NCBI GenBank assembly: GCA_017439545.1
Contig: JAFSIW010000058.1
Span: 1 to 37,548, forward strand
Length of the DNA: 37,548 nucleotides
DNA from: Clostridia bacterium
Lineage (GTDB): Bacteria; Bacillota; Clostridia; Oscillospirales; Acutalibacteraceae
Reading direction: 5' to 3'
Shown: piece after piece, positions 1-7,979 of the stretch
Numbering within the stretch: position 1 is the first letter of the stretch
How the letters are laid out: each line of letters opens with the position of its first letter
Made by a program: the position numbers and the translations under genes
The notes under the pieces: generated by a model
Seen by the model: only the letters and a program-made list of their open reading frames with translations
What the model was told of the DNA's origin: nothing
The model's database searches: none

Positions 1-31
1 GAAAAAAAATAAAAAAATTTCAAAAAAGTAC

Positions 32-60
32 TTGCATTTTGAAATAAAGTGTGGTAGTAT
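32..60 (+). promoter_or_regulatory. sigma-A promoter of tRNA-Ala
   Basis: A -35 box TTGCAT (32-37) and a -10 box TAGTAT (55-60) are separated by exactly 17 bases. The tRNA begins 33 bases downstream of the -10 box, a normal leader for a tRNA precursor. Confidence 0.6.
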
Positions 61-92
61 ATACCTCGCTGAAAGAAAACAGCCAATGACCT

Positions 93-168
93 GGGGGTAT
101 AGCTCAGCTGGGAGAGCGCTTGACTGGCAGTCAAGAGGTCAGGGGTTCGATCCCCCTTATCTCCACCA
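93..168 (+). tRNA. tRNA-Ala, anticodon GGC
   Basis: The cloverleaf folds completely. The acceptor stem is 93-99 with 158-164 (two G-U pairs), the D stem GCTC/GAGC is 102-105 with 114-117, the anticodon stem is 119-123 with 131-135, and the T arm is AGGGG-TTCGATC-CCCCT at 141-157. The anticodon at 126-128 is GGC, which reads alanine GCC/GCU codons. The CCA end is encoded (166-168). A terminator follows at once and no other tRNA is adjacent, so it appears to be a single-gene unit. Confidence 0.97.
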
Positions 169-206
169 TCGACATCCTTTGCTTGAAGGGTGTCGATTTT
201 CTTTTT
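169..206 (+). terminator. terminator of tRNA-Ala
   Basis: An 11-bp stem (169-179 with 186-196, one G-U pair) with a 6-base loop is followed by a T-rich tail ATTTTCTTTTT. It begins one base after the tRNA CCA end. Confidence 0.85.
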
Positions 207-207
207 A

Positions 208-255
208 CCACAATATATTGTGCTGTTTTCGTTTCGTGTTACGCATATCTTGTGC
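208..255 (+). promoter_or_regulatory. candidate pair of NrdR boxes upstream of nrdD
   Basis: A perfect 14-bp palindrome CACAATATATTGTG lies at 209-222. It agrees with the core of the NrdR box as I recall it (about acaCwAtATaTwGtgt). A weaker box sharing CATAT and TTGTG lies at 240-255. The two 16-bp windows are 32 bp apart centre to centre, the three-helical-turn spacing known for NrdR pairs. Against this, the clearest promoter (344-372) lies downstream, with a terminator-like hairpin (268-305) between. Two weaker box-like sequences (384-399, 414-429, centres 30 bp apart) lie just after that promoter. Confidence 0.45.
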
Positions 256-267
256 TTTTTGCCCATA

Positions 268-305
268 AACGCCGTCTTTTTGTACAAAAAAGGCGGCGTT
301 TTTTG
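268..305 (+). terminator. second terminator-like hairpin between tRNA-Ala and nrdD
   Basis: A 14-bp stem (AACGCCGTC plus T run, 268-281, with 287-300, one G-U pair) closes a short loop and ends in TTTTTT at 299-304. No gene ends just upstream of it. It could be a backup for the tRNA terminator, the end of a small transcript starting in 207-267, or an attenuator for a promoter near the NrdR-like boxes. The sequence does not decide between these. Confidence 0.65.
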
Positions 306-343
306 TGAGAACTGCCAAAAATATCTAAAATAGAAAATTTCAA

Positions 344-372
344 TTGCTTTTCTTTATGGTCTATGCTATCAT
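344..372 (+). promoter_or_regulatory. sigma-A promoter of nrdD
   Basis: TTGCTT (344-349), a 17-base spacer and TATCAT (367-372) form a good sigma-A promoter 82 bases before the nrdD start. A near-palindrome TACTATATGTAGTA (372-385) sits on the expected start point, and NrdR-box-like sequence follows at 384-429, so repressor control is plausible. Confidence 0.5.
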
Positions 373-454
373 ACTATATGTAGTAAATAAATATTGTGGG
401 TACCATCGCTAAAATACAAGATATTGTAATATTCACACGAAAGGATCGACTACT

Positions 455-2632
455 ATGCTGATTATCAAACGTAATGGTTCGGAAGTTACTTTTGACATCA
501 CAAAAATCATCGCCGCTGTTACCAAAGCCAACGAGGTGGTAGATGAAGCCGAACGTATGACTCCTATGCAGATTCGCCGAATTGCCGAATCGGTGGAACT
601 TGCCTGCCAAAAAACCAACCGCTCTATGTCGGTGGAAGAAATTCAGGACTTGGTTGAAAAACAAATTATGGCACACGGCGCTTTCGAGGTTGCCAAGCGG
701 TACATTACTTATCGTTATACCCGTAGCTTGGTGCGTAAGTCCAACACCACCGACGATAAGATTCTGAGCTTGATTGAATGCAACAACGAAGAAGCGAAGC
801 AAGAAAACTCCAATAAAAACCCCACCGTGAACAGCGTACAGCGTGACTATATGGCGGGGGAAGTGTCTCGTGACATTACCAACCGTATTTTGTTGCCCCA
901 AGACATTGTGGATGCTCATAACGAAGGTATCATCCACTTCCACGATACCGACTATTACGCTCAACATATGCACAACTGCGACTTGGTAAACTTGGAGGAT
1001 ATGTTGCAAAACGGCACGGTGATCAGCGGTACCATGATTGAAAAACCTCATAGTTTTTCCACCGCTTGTAACATTGCTACCCAAATTATTGCTCAGGTTG
1101 CTTCTAACCAATACGGCGGTCAAAGTATTTCTTTGACCCATTTGGCTCCCTTTGTGCAAATCAGCCGTCAACGCATTCGCGGTGAAGTAGAAGCTGAATT
1201 GGCTGAATTGGGCGTTTCTCCCGAAGAAACCGTGATTGCCGAAATGGTAGAAAAACGGGTACGGGAAGAAATCAAGCGGGGTGTACAGATCATTCAATAT
1301 CAAGTGGTAACCTTGCTCACCACCAACGGTCAAGCTCCCTTTATCACCGTGTTTATGTATCTGAACGAAGCCAAAGACGAGCAAGAAAAGCACGACTTGG
1401 CTATGATTATTGAAGAAACGCTGGAACAACGCTACAAGGGCGTTAAAAACGAGCAAGGTGTTTGGGTGACTCCCGCATTCCCCAAACTCATTTACGTGTT
1501 AGAAGAAGATAATATCCACGAAGATTCGCCCTACTACTATTTGACCAAACTGGCCGCCAAATGTACCGCTCGCCGTATGGTTCCCGACTACATTTCCGAA
1601 AAGAAGATGCTGGAACTGAAGGTGGACAAAACCGGCACCGGTCGTTGCTACACCTGTATGGGCTGTCGTAGTTTCTTAACTCCTTACGTGGATGAAAACG
1701 GTAACCCCAAATACTATGGCCGTTTCAACCAAGGGGTTGTTACCATCAACCTGGTGGACGTTGCCTTGTCTTCCGGCGGTAACATTGAAAAATTCTGGAA
1801 GATCTTTGACGAACGGCTTGAACTGTGCCACCGTGCTCTGATGTGCCGTCACGAACGTTTGAAGGGCACGCTGTCTGACGCCGCTCCCATTTTGTGGCAA
1901 TTCGGTGCTTTGGCTCGTCTTAAAAAGGGTGAGCCCATCGATAAATTGCTGTTTGGCGGTTATTCCACCATTTCGCTGGGCTATGCAGGTCTTTATGAAT
2001 GTGTCAAATATATGACCGGCAAATCCCATACCGATCCTTCTGCCACTCCCTTTGCGCTGGACGTGATGCAACACATGAACGACGCTTGCAAAGGCTGGAA
2101 AGAAAAACACAACATCGACTTCAGCTTGTACGGTACTCCGCTGGAATCCACCACCTACAAGTTTGCTAAATGTCTGCAACGTCGGTTTGGTATCATTGAG
2201 GGCATCAATGATAAGGGTTACATTACCAATAGTTATCATATTCACGTATCCGAAGAAATCGACGCCTTCTCTAAATTGGCGTTTGAGTCCAAGTTCCAGG
2301 CTCTGTCGCCCGGTGGTGCAATCAGTTATGTAGAAGTTCCCAATATGCAACATAACTTGGATGCCGTTCTGCAGGTCATGAAGTTTATTTACGACAACAT
2401 TATGTATGCCGAGCTGAACACCAAGAGTGACTATTGTCACGAATGCGGTTTCGACGGTGAGATCGAAGTAGTGGAAGACAGCGAAGGCAAACTGATCTGG
2501 CGTTGTCCCAAATGCGGCAACACCAATCAGGATAAAATGAACGTTGCCCGCCGTACCTGCGGCTACATCGGTACTCAATATTGGAACCAAGGACGTACCC
2601 AAGAAATTAAAGAACGGGTACTGCACCTGTAA
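455..2632 (+). CDS. nrdD: anaerobic (class III) ribonucleoside-triphosphate reductase, large subunit
   Basis: This cytoplasmic glycyl-radical enzyme reduces ribonucleoside triphosphates to deoxy forms under anaerobic conditions. The 725-residue product has an N-terminal ATP-cone (about 2-95), the allosteric domain that senses ATP/dATP. The catalytic barrel follows. A C-terminal zinc ribbon has C661, C664, C684 and C687. The glycyl-radical site is RRTCGYIG with Gly703. Length and layout are normal for the family. The ATG start follows GAAAGGA with an acceptable gap. The activase gene nrdG follows, separated by a terminator-like hairpin. Codon use is strongly biased (CGT, AAC, GGT), consistent with high expression. 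Palindromes upstream suggest NrdR regulation. Confidence 0.97.
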   Translation: MLIIKRNGSEVTFDITKIIAAVTKANEVVDEAERMTPMQIRRIAESVELACQKTNRSMSVEEIQDLVEKQIMAHGAFEVAKRYITYRYTRSLVRKSNTTDDKILSLIECNNEEAKQENSNKNPTVNSVQRDYMAGEVSRDITNRILLPQDIVDAHNEGIIHFHDTDYYAQHMHNCDLVNLEDMLQNGTVISGTMIEKPHSFSTACNIATQIIAQVASNQYGGQSISLTHLAPFVQISRQRIRGEVEAELAELGVSPEETVIAEMVEKRVREEIKRGVQIIQYQVVTLLTTNGQAPFITVFMYLNEAKDEQEKHDLAMIIEETLEQRYKGVKNEQGVWVTPAFPKLIYVLEEDNIHEDSPYYYLTKLAAKCTARRMVPDYISEKKMLELKVDKTGTGRCYTCMGCRSFLTPYVDENGNPKYYGRFNQGVVTINLVDVALSSGGNIEKFWKIFDERLELCHRALMCRHERLKGTLSDAAPILWQFGALARLKKGEPIDKLLFGGYSTISLGYAGLYECVKYMTGKSHTDPSATPFALDVMQHMNDACKGWKEKHNIDFSLYGTPLESTTYKFAKCLQRRFGIIEGINDKGYITNSYHIHVSEEIDAFSKLAFESKFQALSPGGAISYVEVPNMQHNLDAVLQVMKFIYDNIMYAELNTKSDYCHECGFDGEIEVVEDSEGKLIWRCPKCGNTNQDKMNVARRTCGYIGTQYWNQGRTQEIKERVLHL

Positions 2633-2641
2633 AAATCAAAC

Positions 2642-2673
2642 AATGCCCACTGTTTTGCAGTGGGCATTTTGTT
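2642..2673 (+). terminator. hairpin between nrdD and nrdG
   Basis: A perfect 10-bp stem ATGCCCACTG/CAGTGGGCAT (2643-2652 with 2658-2667), loop TTTTG, followed by TTTGTT. It begins 10 bases after the nrdD stop and ends 14 bases before the nrdG start. The T-run is short, so it may be a partial terminator that lowers nrdG relative to nrdD, or an mRNA-stabilising stem. Confidence 0.6.
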
Positions 2674-2686
2674 AGGACTGAACGAG

Positions 2687-3208
2687 ATGTATTACGGTGA
2701 AATAAAAAATTGCGATATTGCTAATGGCATCGGGGTGCGGGTGACCTTGTTTGTGTCGGGTTGCACCAATCATTGTGAAGAGTGTTTTCAACCCCAGACT
2801 TGGGCGTTCGATTACGGTAAGCCTTTTACCGCCGAAACCGAGCAGACCATTCTTGATATGCTTGCCCCCGATTATATCGATGGACTGACTTTGCTGGGCG
2901 GCGAACCCATGGAACCTGCCAATCAGCGGGCGTTGTTGCCCTTTTTGAAAAAGGTGAGGAAAACCTACCCCAACAAAACGATATGGTGTTTTTCGGGCTT
3001 TACGCTGGACGAGGAACTGCTTCAGGAATCCTACGCCCGTTGTGAGGTGACCGATGAAGTCTTATCTCAAATTGACGTGCTGGTAGACGGTCGCTTTGTT
3101 AAGGCACTTTATGACATTACCTTGCGGTTTCGCGGCTCATCCAATCAGCGGATTATCGACCTGCCCCAAACCTTGGCAACAGGCAAAATCGTACCTTGGG
3201 AAGGATAG
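2687..3208 (+). CDS. nrdG: anaerobic ribonucleotide reductase activating protein (radical SAM)
   Basis: NrdG cleaves S-adenosylmethionine and places the radical on the NrdD glycine. The product of 173 residues carries the radical-SAM cluster motif C26-x3-C30-x2-C33 (CTNHCEEC), preceded by the NrdG-typical DIANGIGVR and followed by LGGEP, the SAM-binding GGE motif. I chose ATG 2687: the in-frame GTG at 2660 lies inside the intergenic hairpin stem and would add residues absent from other NrdG proteins. The ribosome binding site before 2687 (AGGACTGAACGAG) is weak. With the hairpin upstream, this suggests a lower output than nrdD, as suits a catalytic activase. Confidence 0.93.
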   Translation: MYYGEIKNCDIANGIGVRVTLFVSGCTNHCEECFQPQTWAFDYGKPFTAETEQTILDMLAPDYIDGLTLLGGEPMEPANQRALLPFLKKVRKTYPNKTIWCFSGFTLDEELLQESYARCEVTDEVLSQIDVLVDGRFVKALYDITLRFRGSSNQRIIDLPQTLATGKIVPWEG

Positions 3209-3222
3209 TTTCTATTAATTTG

Positions 3223-3256
3223 AAAAACCTCCGGACTGTTCGGAGGTTTTTCGTTT
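3223..3256. terminator. bidirectional terminator between nrdG and the PHP gene
   Basis: A perfect 11-bp stem AAAAACCTCCG/CGGAGGTTTTT (3223-3233 with 3241-3251) has an A run on one side and a T run on the other. It can therefore end both nrdG (plus) and the convergent gene whose stop is at 3257 (minus). Confidence 0.85.
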
Positions 3257-4039
3257 TTATACACGGTTTTGCTTAACAAACTCCCACTTATCGTCTTCGG
3301 TCAGCTCCAGCAAATCTACAATGCTTTGGAACTTTTCGTAACGATTCTGTCGAAAGTCTTCGGGGTGATGAGCATCCCCACCAAGGTAAAACTTGCATCC
3401 CATCTTTTTGGCGATTTGGTAAGGTCGCAGTACTTTGGGTAAATGCTCCTCACTGTAATCGGCAGGGCGGATGTTCAGTTCCACACCCATACCAAGCTTT
3501 GCGACTTTGCCGAAAATATCTTCCCATTCTTCGTCCGAGAACAGAGCGAGGCATTCGGTAATATTGTGCCCCGCCGGTTGAGAAATCCAGGTAATATGGG
3601 CCAGCCCCACCCGTTCAAAAGGCAGATCCATAGAAAGAGCTTTGCGAATACGGGCTTTCATATAATTGGCGGTATCCTCCACCGTAAGCAAAGGCTTGTT
3701 GGCATCGGTCACACAGCCGATCAGATGCACGTGGGTAAGCGCCAAAATGTAATAATCTACGTTAGGCAGCTCGTCTTCGTGGAGCAATAGTTCAAAATTC
3801 ATATCCATATCCACTTCTGCGCCCTTTAAAAAGCGGCAGGTTTTGGACTGGGGCAGTTGTTCAAGATAAGGCCAGATGATATCCCGCGTGTCGGGCCATA
3901 AATGGTCAGACAGACCCACCAAATGAAAGCCGTTGGTCAAAGCATAGGTTAAAATGGCTTCTTTGGTTTGTCGGTCGTCTCGTGAACAAGGGGAAATCAA
4001 AGAGTGATTGTGCAAATCGTGGTCAATCGCAAATTTCAT
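3257..4039 (-). CDS. PHP-domain phosphoesterase
   Basis: A predicted metal-dependent phosphoesterase of the PHP superfamily, 260 residues, cytoplasmic. Metal-ligand motifs are visible in order: DLHNH (H10, H12), LSDHLW, GAEVDMD, LTHVH and GGDAHHPEDF near the C-terminus. These recall histidinol-phosphatase-like PHP proteins, but no other histidine-pathway gene is present, so the substrate is unknown. I chose ATG 4039 because AAAGG lies 10 bases before it; the GTG nine bases upstream lies directly against that AAAGG. It faces nrdG and shares its terminator. A second, distinct PHP protein is encoded at 30392-31204. Confidence 0.85.
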   Translation of the reverse strand: MKFAIDHDLHNHSLISPCSRDDRQTKEAILTYALTNGFHLVGLSDHLWPDTRDIIWPYLEQLPQSKTCRFLKGAEVDMDMNFELLLHEDELPNVDYYILALTHVHLIGCVTDANKPLLTVEDTANYMKARIRKALSMDLPFERVGLAHITWISQPAGHNITECLALFSDEEWEDIFGKVAKLGMGVELNIRPADYSEEHLPKVLRPYQIAKKMGCKFYLGGDAHHPEDFRQNRYEKFQSIVDLLELTEDDKWEFVKQNRV

Positions 4040-4091
4040 CAACAACACACCTTTCTAATGCACAATATAGCATACTCAAATAGCAAAATCA

Positions 4092-4125
4092 AGAAAAAAG
4101 TGGGTCGCTTTTGGGCAACCCACTT
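4092..4125 (-). terminator. terminator of the ABC transporter gene
   Basis: Read on the minus strand, AAGTGGGTTGC pairs with GCGACCCACTT around a short loop (4098-4125) and runs into TTTTTT (4092-4097). It lies just past the transporter stop at 4132. Confidence 0.8.
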
Positions 4126-4131
4126 GAAAAA

Positions 4132-7122
4132 TTATTCGGTTCTCAGAGCCACAACAGGATCTTTCTTTGCCGCACTGCGGGAGGGGATAATGCCCGAAAT
4201 CAAGGTCAGTATCACGCTGATGGCAATCAAAATGAGAGCGGCAGGCAAGGGGAGAAAGGCTCTTAAATTGGCGATATCGGTCAATGCATACAAGATGATA
4301 TTGATAGGAATGCACAGCAGATAGGTTACTACCACACCAAGCAATCCCGAGGCAAAGCCAACGATCATAGTCTCGGCGTTGAACATACGGGAAACATTCT
4401 TTTTGGAAGCACCAATGGCACGCAAAATGCCGATTTCTTTGGTTCGTTCCTGTACAGAGATCAACGTGATAACCCCGATCATAATGGAGGAAACAATCAA
4501 CGAAATGGCCACAAAAGCAATCAAGACGTAGGTAATAGCATTGATGATCGTGGTAATGGAGGACATCATGATACCGATATAGTCGGTGTATTGAATCTCC
4601 TGCAGATCGTCTACGGAATCATTGTAATCGGAAATGGCGTCCGTGATTATGTCTTTGTTTTCAAAGGAAGAAGCATACATGTTGATGGTGGCGGGATCAT
4701 CTAAATCAATGTATCCCATATCCATTAGATTTTGCTCGTAGGTGGAGTCGGAGAATACCATCACCTTGTCATAATACAAGGCGCATTGCTCGGAGGTATA
4801 ATCGGGCAGAGCGTAGGTCAAAGCGGCAGCCATTTGCGCCTTTGATAGACCTGCCATCTGTGCTTGTACCTGAGCGGCGTATTGGGCTTTTAACTGCTCT
4901 TCCATCATTTGGGTGAACAGCTCGTCAAACTCTTCATCCGACATATTGCTCAGATAGTTGGTAAGCTCCTGCTCGTCGATGTTCATTTGCGCCAGCATTC
5001 CTTGCTTTAACGAGGTTTCCAATTCCTCTCGTGTGCGGTTGCCACGGATCGCATTGGTTTGTGCGGTTAAAAATTCTTGTGATGGAATGGATTGAATCGC
5101 AAGATAAGCGTCGGCTTTCTTGTCCTGATCCGCTTCTTCCAGATAGCTGCGGAATGCCGCCTCTTTTTGCTGTGCCGACAGCGAGCCGGTGGTATCGTCA
5201 AAGGGCAATCCTGTGAGCACGTCGGTATGGGGGTCGGCCAATTGATCGGTGATCACCTTGGCATCCTTGGCTTGTTTAGATAAATATTCTGTCAGTTTAG
5301 CGGTATAGCAAATACTACCGGTGAGCATAGTAGTATCTGCGGTTTCTTTGGGGCGAATCACACCTGTTACTTTTAAGGGAAGAGCGTTATCATACAAATA
5401 TCGAAGCCCCGCATCCGTATCACGCAGGTCGGAGTATAATCCCGTGGTTTCATCGAAGGCGTAGCAATCAGCATTTAAAACGGTCTTATACGTTGCGTTA
5501 CAAACATCTTCGTAGGTCCATTTTTTCTCGGTTACCTCCAGCTTTGTGCCGTTGACCGCTGCATTTGCCAATTTTTTCATATCCTCTTCAGGCAAAAGAC
5601 CTAACGCGTACAAGGTCACATCGTCAAGTTCGTTGTTTTGATCTAACACCAGGACGATCTCGTTGTATTCGTTGGGCCAGGCGCCGTATACGACATCATA
5701 TTGATCGTGGAGAAGATCGTTGATAGGCTCACCGTTGTTTCCGGGTAGCAGTTCCTGCCACAGACCGCTTGCCATTGGTCCCATTTGTGCCATAGGAGAC
5801 ATTTGGGTCATGGTATTCATGGATGCCATATCAATTTCCATATACTGCATGATCAGATCCTGCAGAATCTTTTGCGAGTCGGAGCGAATGATGTTGCCGT
5901 CCACATTTTTGGTATAAATCTGTAAGTCGAACTGATAAGAGTATTGTACTCCGTTGACCGCTTCTTTTAATGAACTGTCTTGGTTTTGCATTTGCTTGAT
6001 TAAGAAGGTTTTAAAGGAAGCGAGATCGTTGTCAATCTCTTCGATGTTATTTATCGCATTGATGATGTTGTACATGGCAGACTTTTTATATACCCCATCC
6101 TTTTCGTGAGTAGGGGATTCAGTAGCAATATCCATAAAGGTTTCCATCAAGGTGGTCAACTCCACAGTGGTAGATTCCAAGGTGATAGGATAGGCCGATA
6201 GTGTGCTTTCCTGCACAGCATCAATATAGGCGGTGGTACCTTGAGAAATTGCCAGAATCAAGGCGATCCCAATAATGCCGATGGAGCCTGCAAACGAGGT
6301 GAGGATGGTACGTCCTTTTTTGGTGAACAGATTCTTCAGCGAAAGCATAAAGGAAGTAGCAAAGGACATAGATGGCTTTTTCTCTTTTTTGGCGGGAATG
6401 GGGTTTAGAGAGACTTGTTGTTCATAAGCGAGGATCTCATCTTTACTTAAGGGATTGGAGTCATCGGTAATGACGCCATCCAACATTTTGATAATACGGG
6501 TAGAGTAGGTTTCGGCAAGATCGGGGTTATGGGTGACCATAATAATCAACCGATTCTCAGATATCCTTTTCAGAATTTCCATTACTTGCACGCTGGTTTC
6601 GGTGTCTAAAGCGCCGGTTGGCTCGTCGGCAAGAATGATATCGGGATCATTCACCAAAGCACGGGCAATGGCTACCCGTTGCATCTGACCGCCCGACATT
6701 TCGTTGGGACGTTTGTTGATCTGATTGCCGAGTCCAACTTCCTCCAAGGCTTGTTTTGCGCGGGCACGTCGCTGTGATTTGGATACCCCTGATAAGGTCA
6801 GTGCCAACTCTACGTTTTGCAAAACGGTTTGATGGGGAATCAGATTATAGTTTTGAAACACAAAGCCGATGGAATGATTGCGGTAAGCGTCCCAGTCACG
6901 ATCTTTGTATTGTTTGGTAGACGTTCCGTTAATGGCAAGATCACCTTGGGTGTATCCGTCTAAACCGCCGATAATGTTTAAAAGCGTGGTCTTTCCGCAG
7001 CCGGACGGTCCCAAAATAGAAACGAATTCCGATTGCCGAAAAGAAAGGTCGATCCCTTTCAGGGCGTGCACAACACCGTCGCCTGCGGGGTACTCTTTGT
7101 GTATGTTCTGCAGTTTCAGCAT
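4132..7122 (-). CDS. fused ABC transporter ATPase and FtsX-type permease with very large extracytoplasmic domain
   Basis: A single 996-residue chain joins an ATPase to a permease. The ATPase (about 1-225) has Walker A GPSGCGKTT (38-46), signature SGGQ (143-146) and Walker B ILADEP (163-168). Membrane segment 1 is at about 273-293. Three more lie at the C-terminus in an FtsX/MacB-type permease domain with ERTKEIGILRAIGAS. Between them are about 550 extracytoplasmic residues, far more than in MacB-like proteins. This stretch includes a methionine-rich part around residues 430-455 and a Gln/Met-rich part near residues 730-770. The ATP-binding half resembles LolD/MacB lipoprotein, peptide or antibiotic transporters. 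Divergent regulators at 7308-9013 suggest control by that two-component system. The substrate is unknown. Confidence 0.9.
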   Translation of the reverse strand: MLKLQNIHKEYPAGDGVVHALKGIDLSFRQSEFVSILGPSGCGKTTLLNIIGGLDGYTQGDLAINGTSTKQYKDRDWDAYRNHSIGFVFQNYNLIPHQTVLQNVELALTLSGVSKSQRRARAKQALEEVGLGNQINKRPNEMSGGQMQRVAIARALVNDPDIILADEPTGALDTETSVQVMEILKRISENRLIIMVTHNPDLAETYSTRIIKMLDGVITDDSNPLSKDEILAYEQQVSLNPIPAKKEKKPSMSFATSFMLSLKNLFTKKGRTILTSFAGSIGIIGIALILAISQGTTAYIDAVQESTLSAYPITLESTTVELTTLMETFMDIATESPTHEKDGVYKKSAMYNIINAINNIEEIDNDLASFKTFLIKQMQNQDSSLKEAVNGVQYSYQFDLQIYTKNVDGNIIRSDSQKILQDLIMQYMEIDMASMNTMTQMSPMAQMGPMASGLWQELLPGNNGEPINDLLHDQYDVVYGAWPNEYNEIVLVLDQNNELDDVTLYALGLLPEEDMKKLANAAVNGTKLEVTEKKWTYEDVCNATYKTVLNADCYAFDETTGLYSDLRDTDAGLRYLYDNALPLKVTGVIRPKETADTTMLTGSICYTAKLTEYLSKQAKDAKVITDQLADPHTDVLTGLPFDDTTGSLSAQQKEAAFRSYLEEADQDKKADAYLAIQSIPSQEFLTAQTNAIRGNRTREELETSLKQGMLAQMNIDEQELTNYLSNMSDEEFDELFTQMMEEQLKAQYAAQVQAQMAGLSKAQMAAALTYALPDYTSEQCALYYDKVMVFSDSTYEQNLMDMGYIDLDDPATINMYASSFENKDIITDAISDYNDSVDDLQEIQYTDYIGIMMSSITTIINAITYVLIAFVAISLIVSSIMIGVITLISVQERTKEIGILRAIGASKKNVSRMFNAETMIVGFASGLLGVVVTYLLCIPINIILYALTDIANLRAFLPLPAALILIAISVILTLISGIIPSRSAAKKDPVVALRTE

Positions 7123-7181
7123 AACACCAATGCTCCTTTATAAACGAATATGCATCATCTTACAAATACAGTATTAACCAT

Positions 7182-7210
7182 ATTTTAACATATCATACCG
7201 GGTTTTACAA
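7182..7210 (-). promoter_or_regulatory. promoter of the ABC transporter gene
   Basis: On the minus strand, TTGTAA (7205-7210), 17 bases and TAAAAT (7182-7187) form a moderate sigma-A promoter. Just downstream, in the leader, is the 11-bp palindrome AATACAGTATT (7165-7175), a possible operator, perhaps for the adjacent response regulator. Confidence 0.45.
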
Positions 7211-7230
7211 TCATTCATTTGCAAAAAACT

Positions 7231-7259
7231 TTGACAAACAGCGGTTTTTCTTATATTCT
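7231..7259 (+). promoter_or_regulatory. sigma-A promoter of the two-component system
   Basis: A consensus -35 TTGACA (7231-7236), a 17-base spacer and TATTCT (7254-7259). It starts 21 bases from the -35 box of the divergent ABC transporter promoter, so one regulator bound in 7160-7260 could affect both. Confidence 0.75.
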
Positions 7260-7307
7260 TAATATGTAGTTCAAATATTCTTTTATGATAAAATTGAGGT
7301 GACAGAA

Positions 7308-7979
7308 ATGTTTAATATTTTGGTAGTCGAAGACGATCATAATGTACGTAAGCTGTATGGTACGATTTTGGAACAAAACGGGTTCAATCCTGTGTTGGCT
7401 GAAGACGCTAAGGAAGCTTTGGAATTGATGGATCATACCTACGTGGACTTAATCGTGCTAGATGTAATGCTGCCTGATATGGATGGGTTTCAATTTGCCA
7501 AACTGATACGCGAAGGGGGAATGGAAACCCCTATATTAATGGCAACCGCACGAGAAACCATTGTTGATAAGCGAAAAGGCTTCTCGGTGGGATGCGATGA
7601 CTATATGGTCAAGCCGGTTAACGAAGAAGAGATGATTTTGAGAATCCATGCGTTGTTGCGCCGTTCAAAAATCGCCAGCGAGCATAAGATTACCTTGCCC
7701 CATACAGAACTGGATTATGACGGTCTGACCGTAACCTTTGACAATAAAACCCAAATTTTACCTCAGAAGGAATTTCGTTTGTTGTATACGTTGCTGTCTT
7801 ACCAAAACCGCATTTTCACCCGTCGTTCGTTAATGGATGAGATTTGGGATATGGATAGTGAAACTGACGAGCGAACGGTAGACGTACACATCAACCGTCT
7901 GCGGGAAAAGTTTAAAAACAATCCTGACTTTGAGATCGTTACCGTCCGCGGGTTGGGATATAAGGCGGTGATCCGATGA
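7308..7979 (+). CDS. OmpR-family response regulator
   Basis: A 223-residue DNA-binding response regulator. The receiver domain has the acidic pair D9/D10, phospho-acceptor D52 (IVLDVML), T80 and K102 (VKPVNEEE). The C-terminal winged helix has the recognition region RTVDVHINRLREKF and the wing GLGYKAV typical of OmpR/PhoB proteins. I chose ATG 7308 because GAGGTGA lies six bases before it; the GTG at 7299 is inside that ribosome binding site. It overlaps the kinase gene by 4 bases (ATGA), so the two are translationally coupled. The divergent ABC transporter is its likely target. Confidence 0.93.
   Translation: MFNILVVEDDHNVRKLYGTILEQNGFNPVLAEDAKEALELMDHTYVDLIVLDVMLPDMDGFQFAKLIREGGMETPILMATARETIVDKRKGFSVGCDDYMVKPVNEEEMILRIHALLRRSKIASEHKITLPHTELDYDGLTVTFDNKTQILPQKEFRLLYTLLSYQNRIFTRRSLMDEIWDMDSETDERTVDVHINRLREKFKNNPDFEIVTVRGLGYKAVIR

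Noticed and set aside
374-1456. Long minus-strand reading frame (360 codons) opposite nrdD
   Set aside because: It is antisense to the well-supported nrdD gene, shows no family motifs and has phenylalanine/histidine-rich composition typical of a shadow frame in codon-biased genes.
2660-2686. GTG at 2660 as start of nrdG
   Set aside because: It lies in the 3' arm of the intergenic hairpin and adds nine residues not seen in NrdG proteins.
7129-7165. TTGTAA-17-TATAAA as ABC transporter promoter
   Set aside because: Its start point would fall in the ribosome binding site, leaving no leader; the pair at 7182-7210 fits better.
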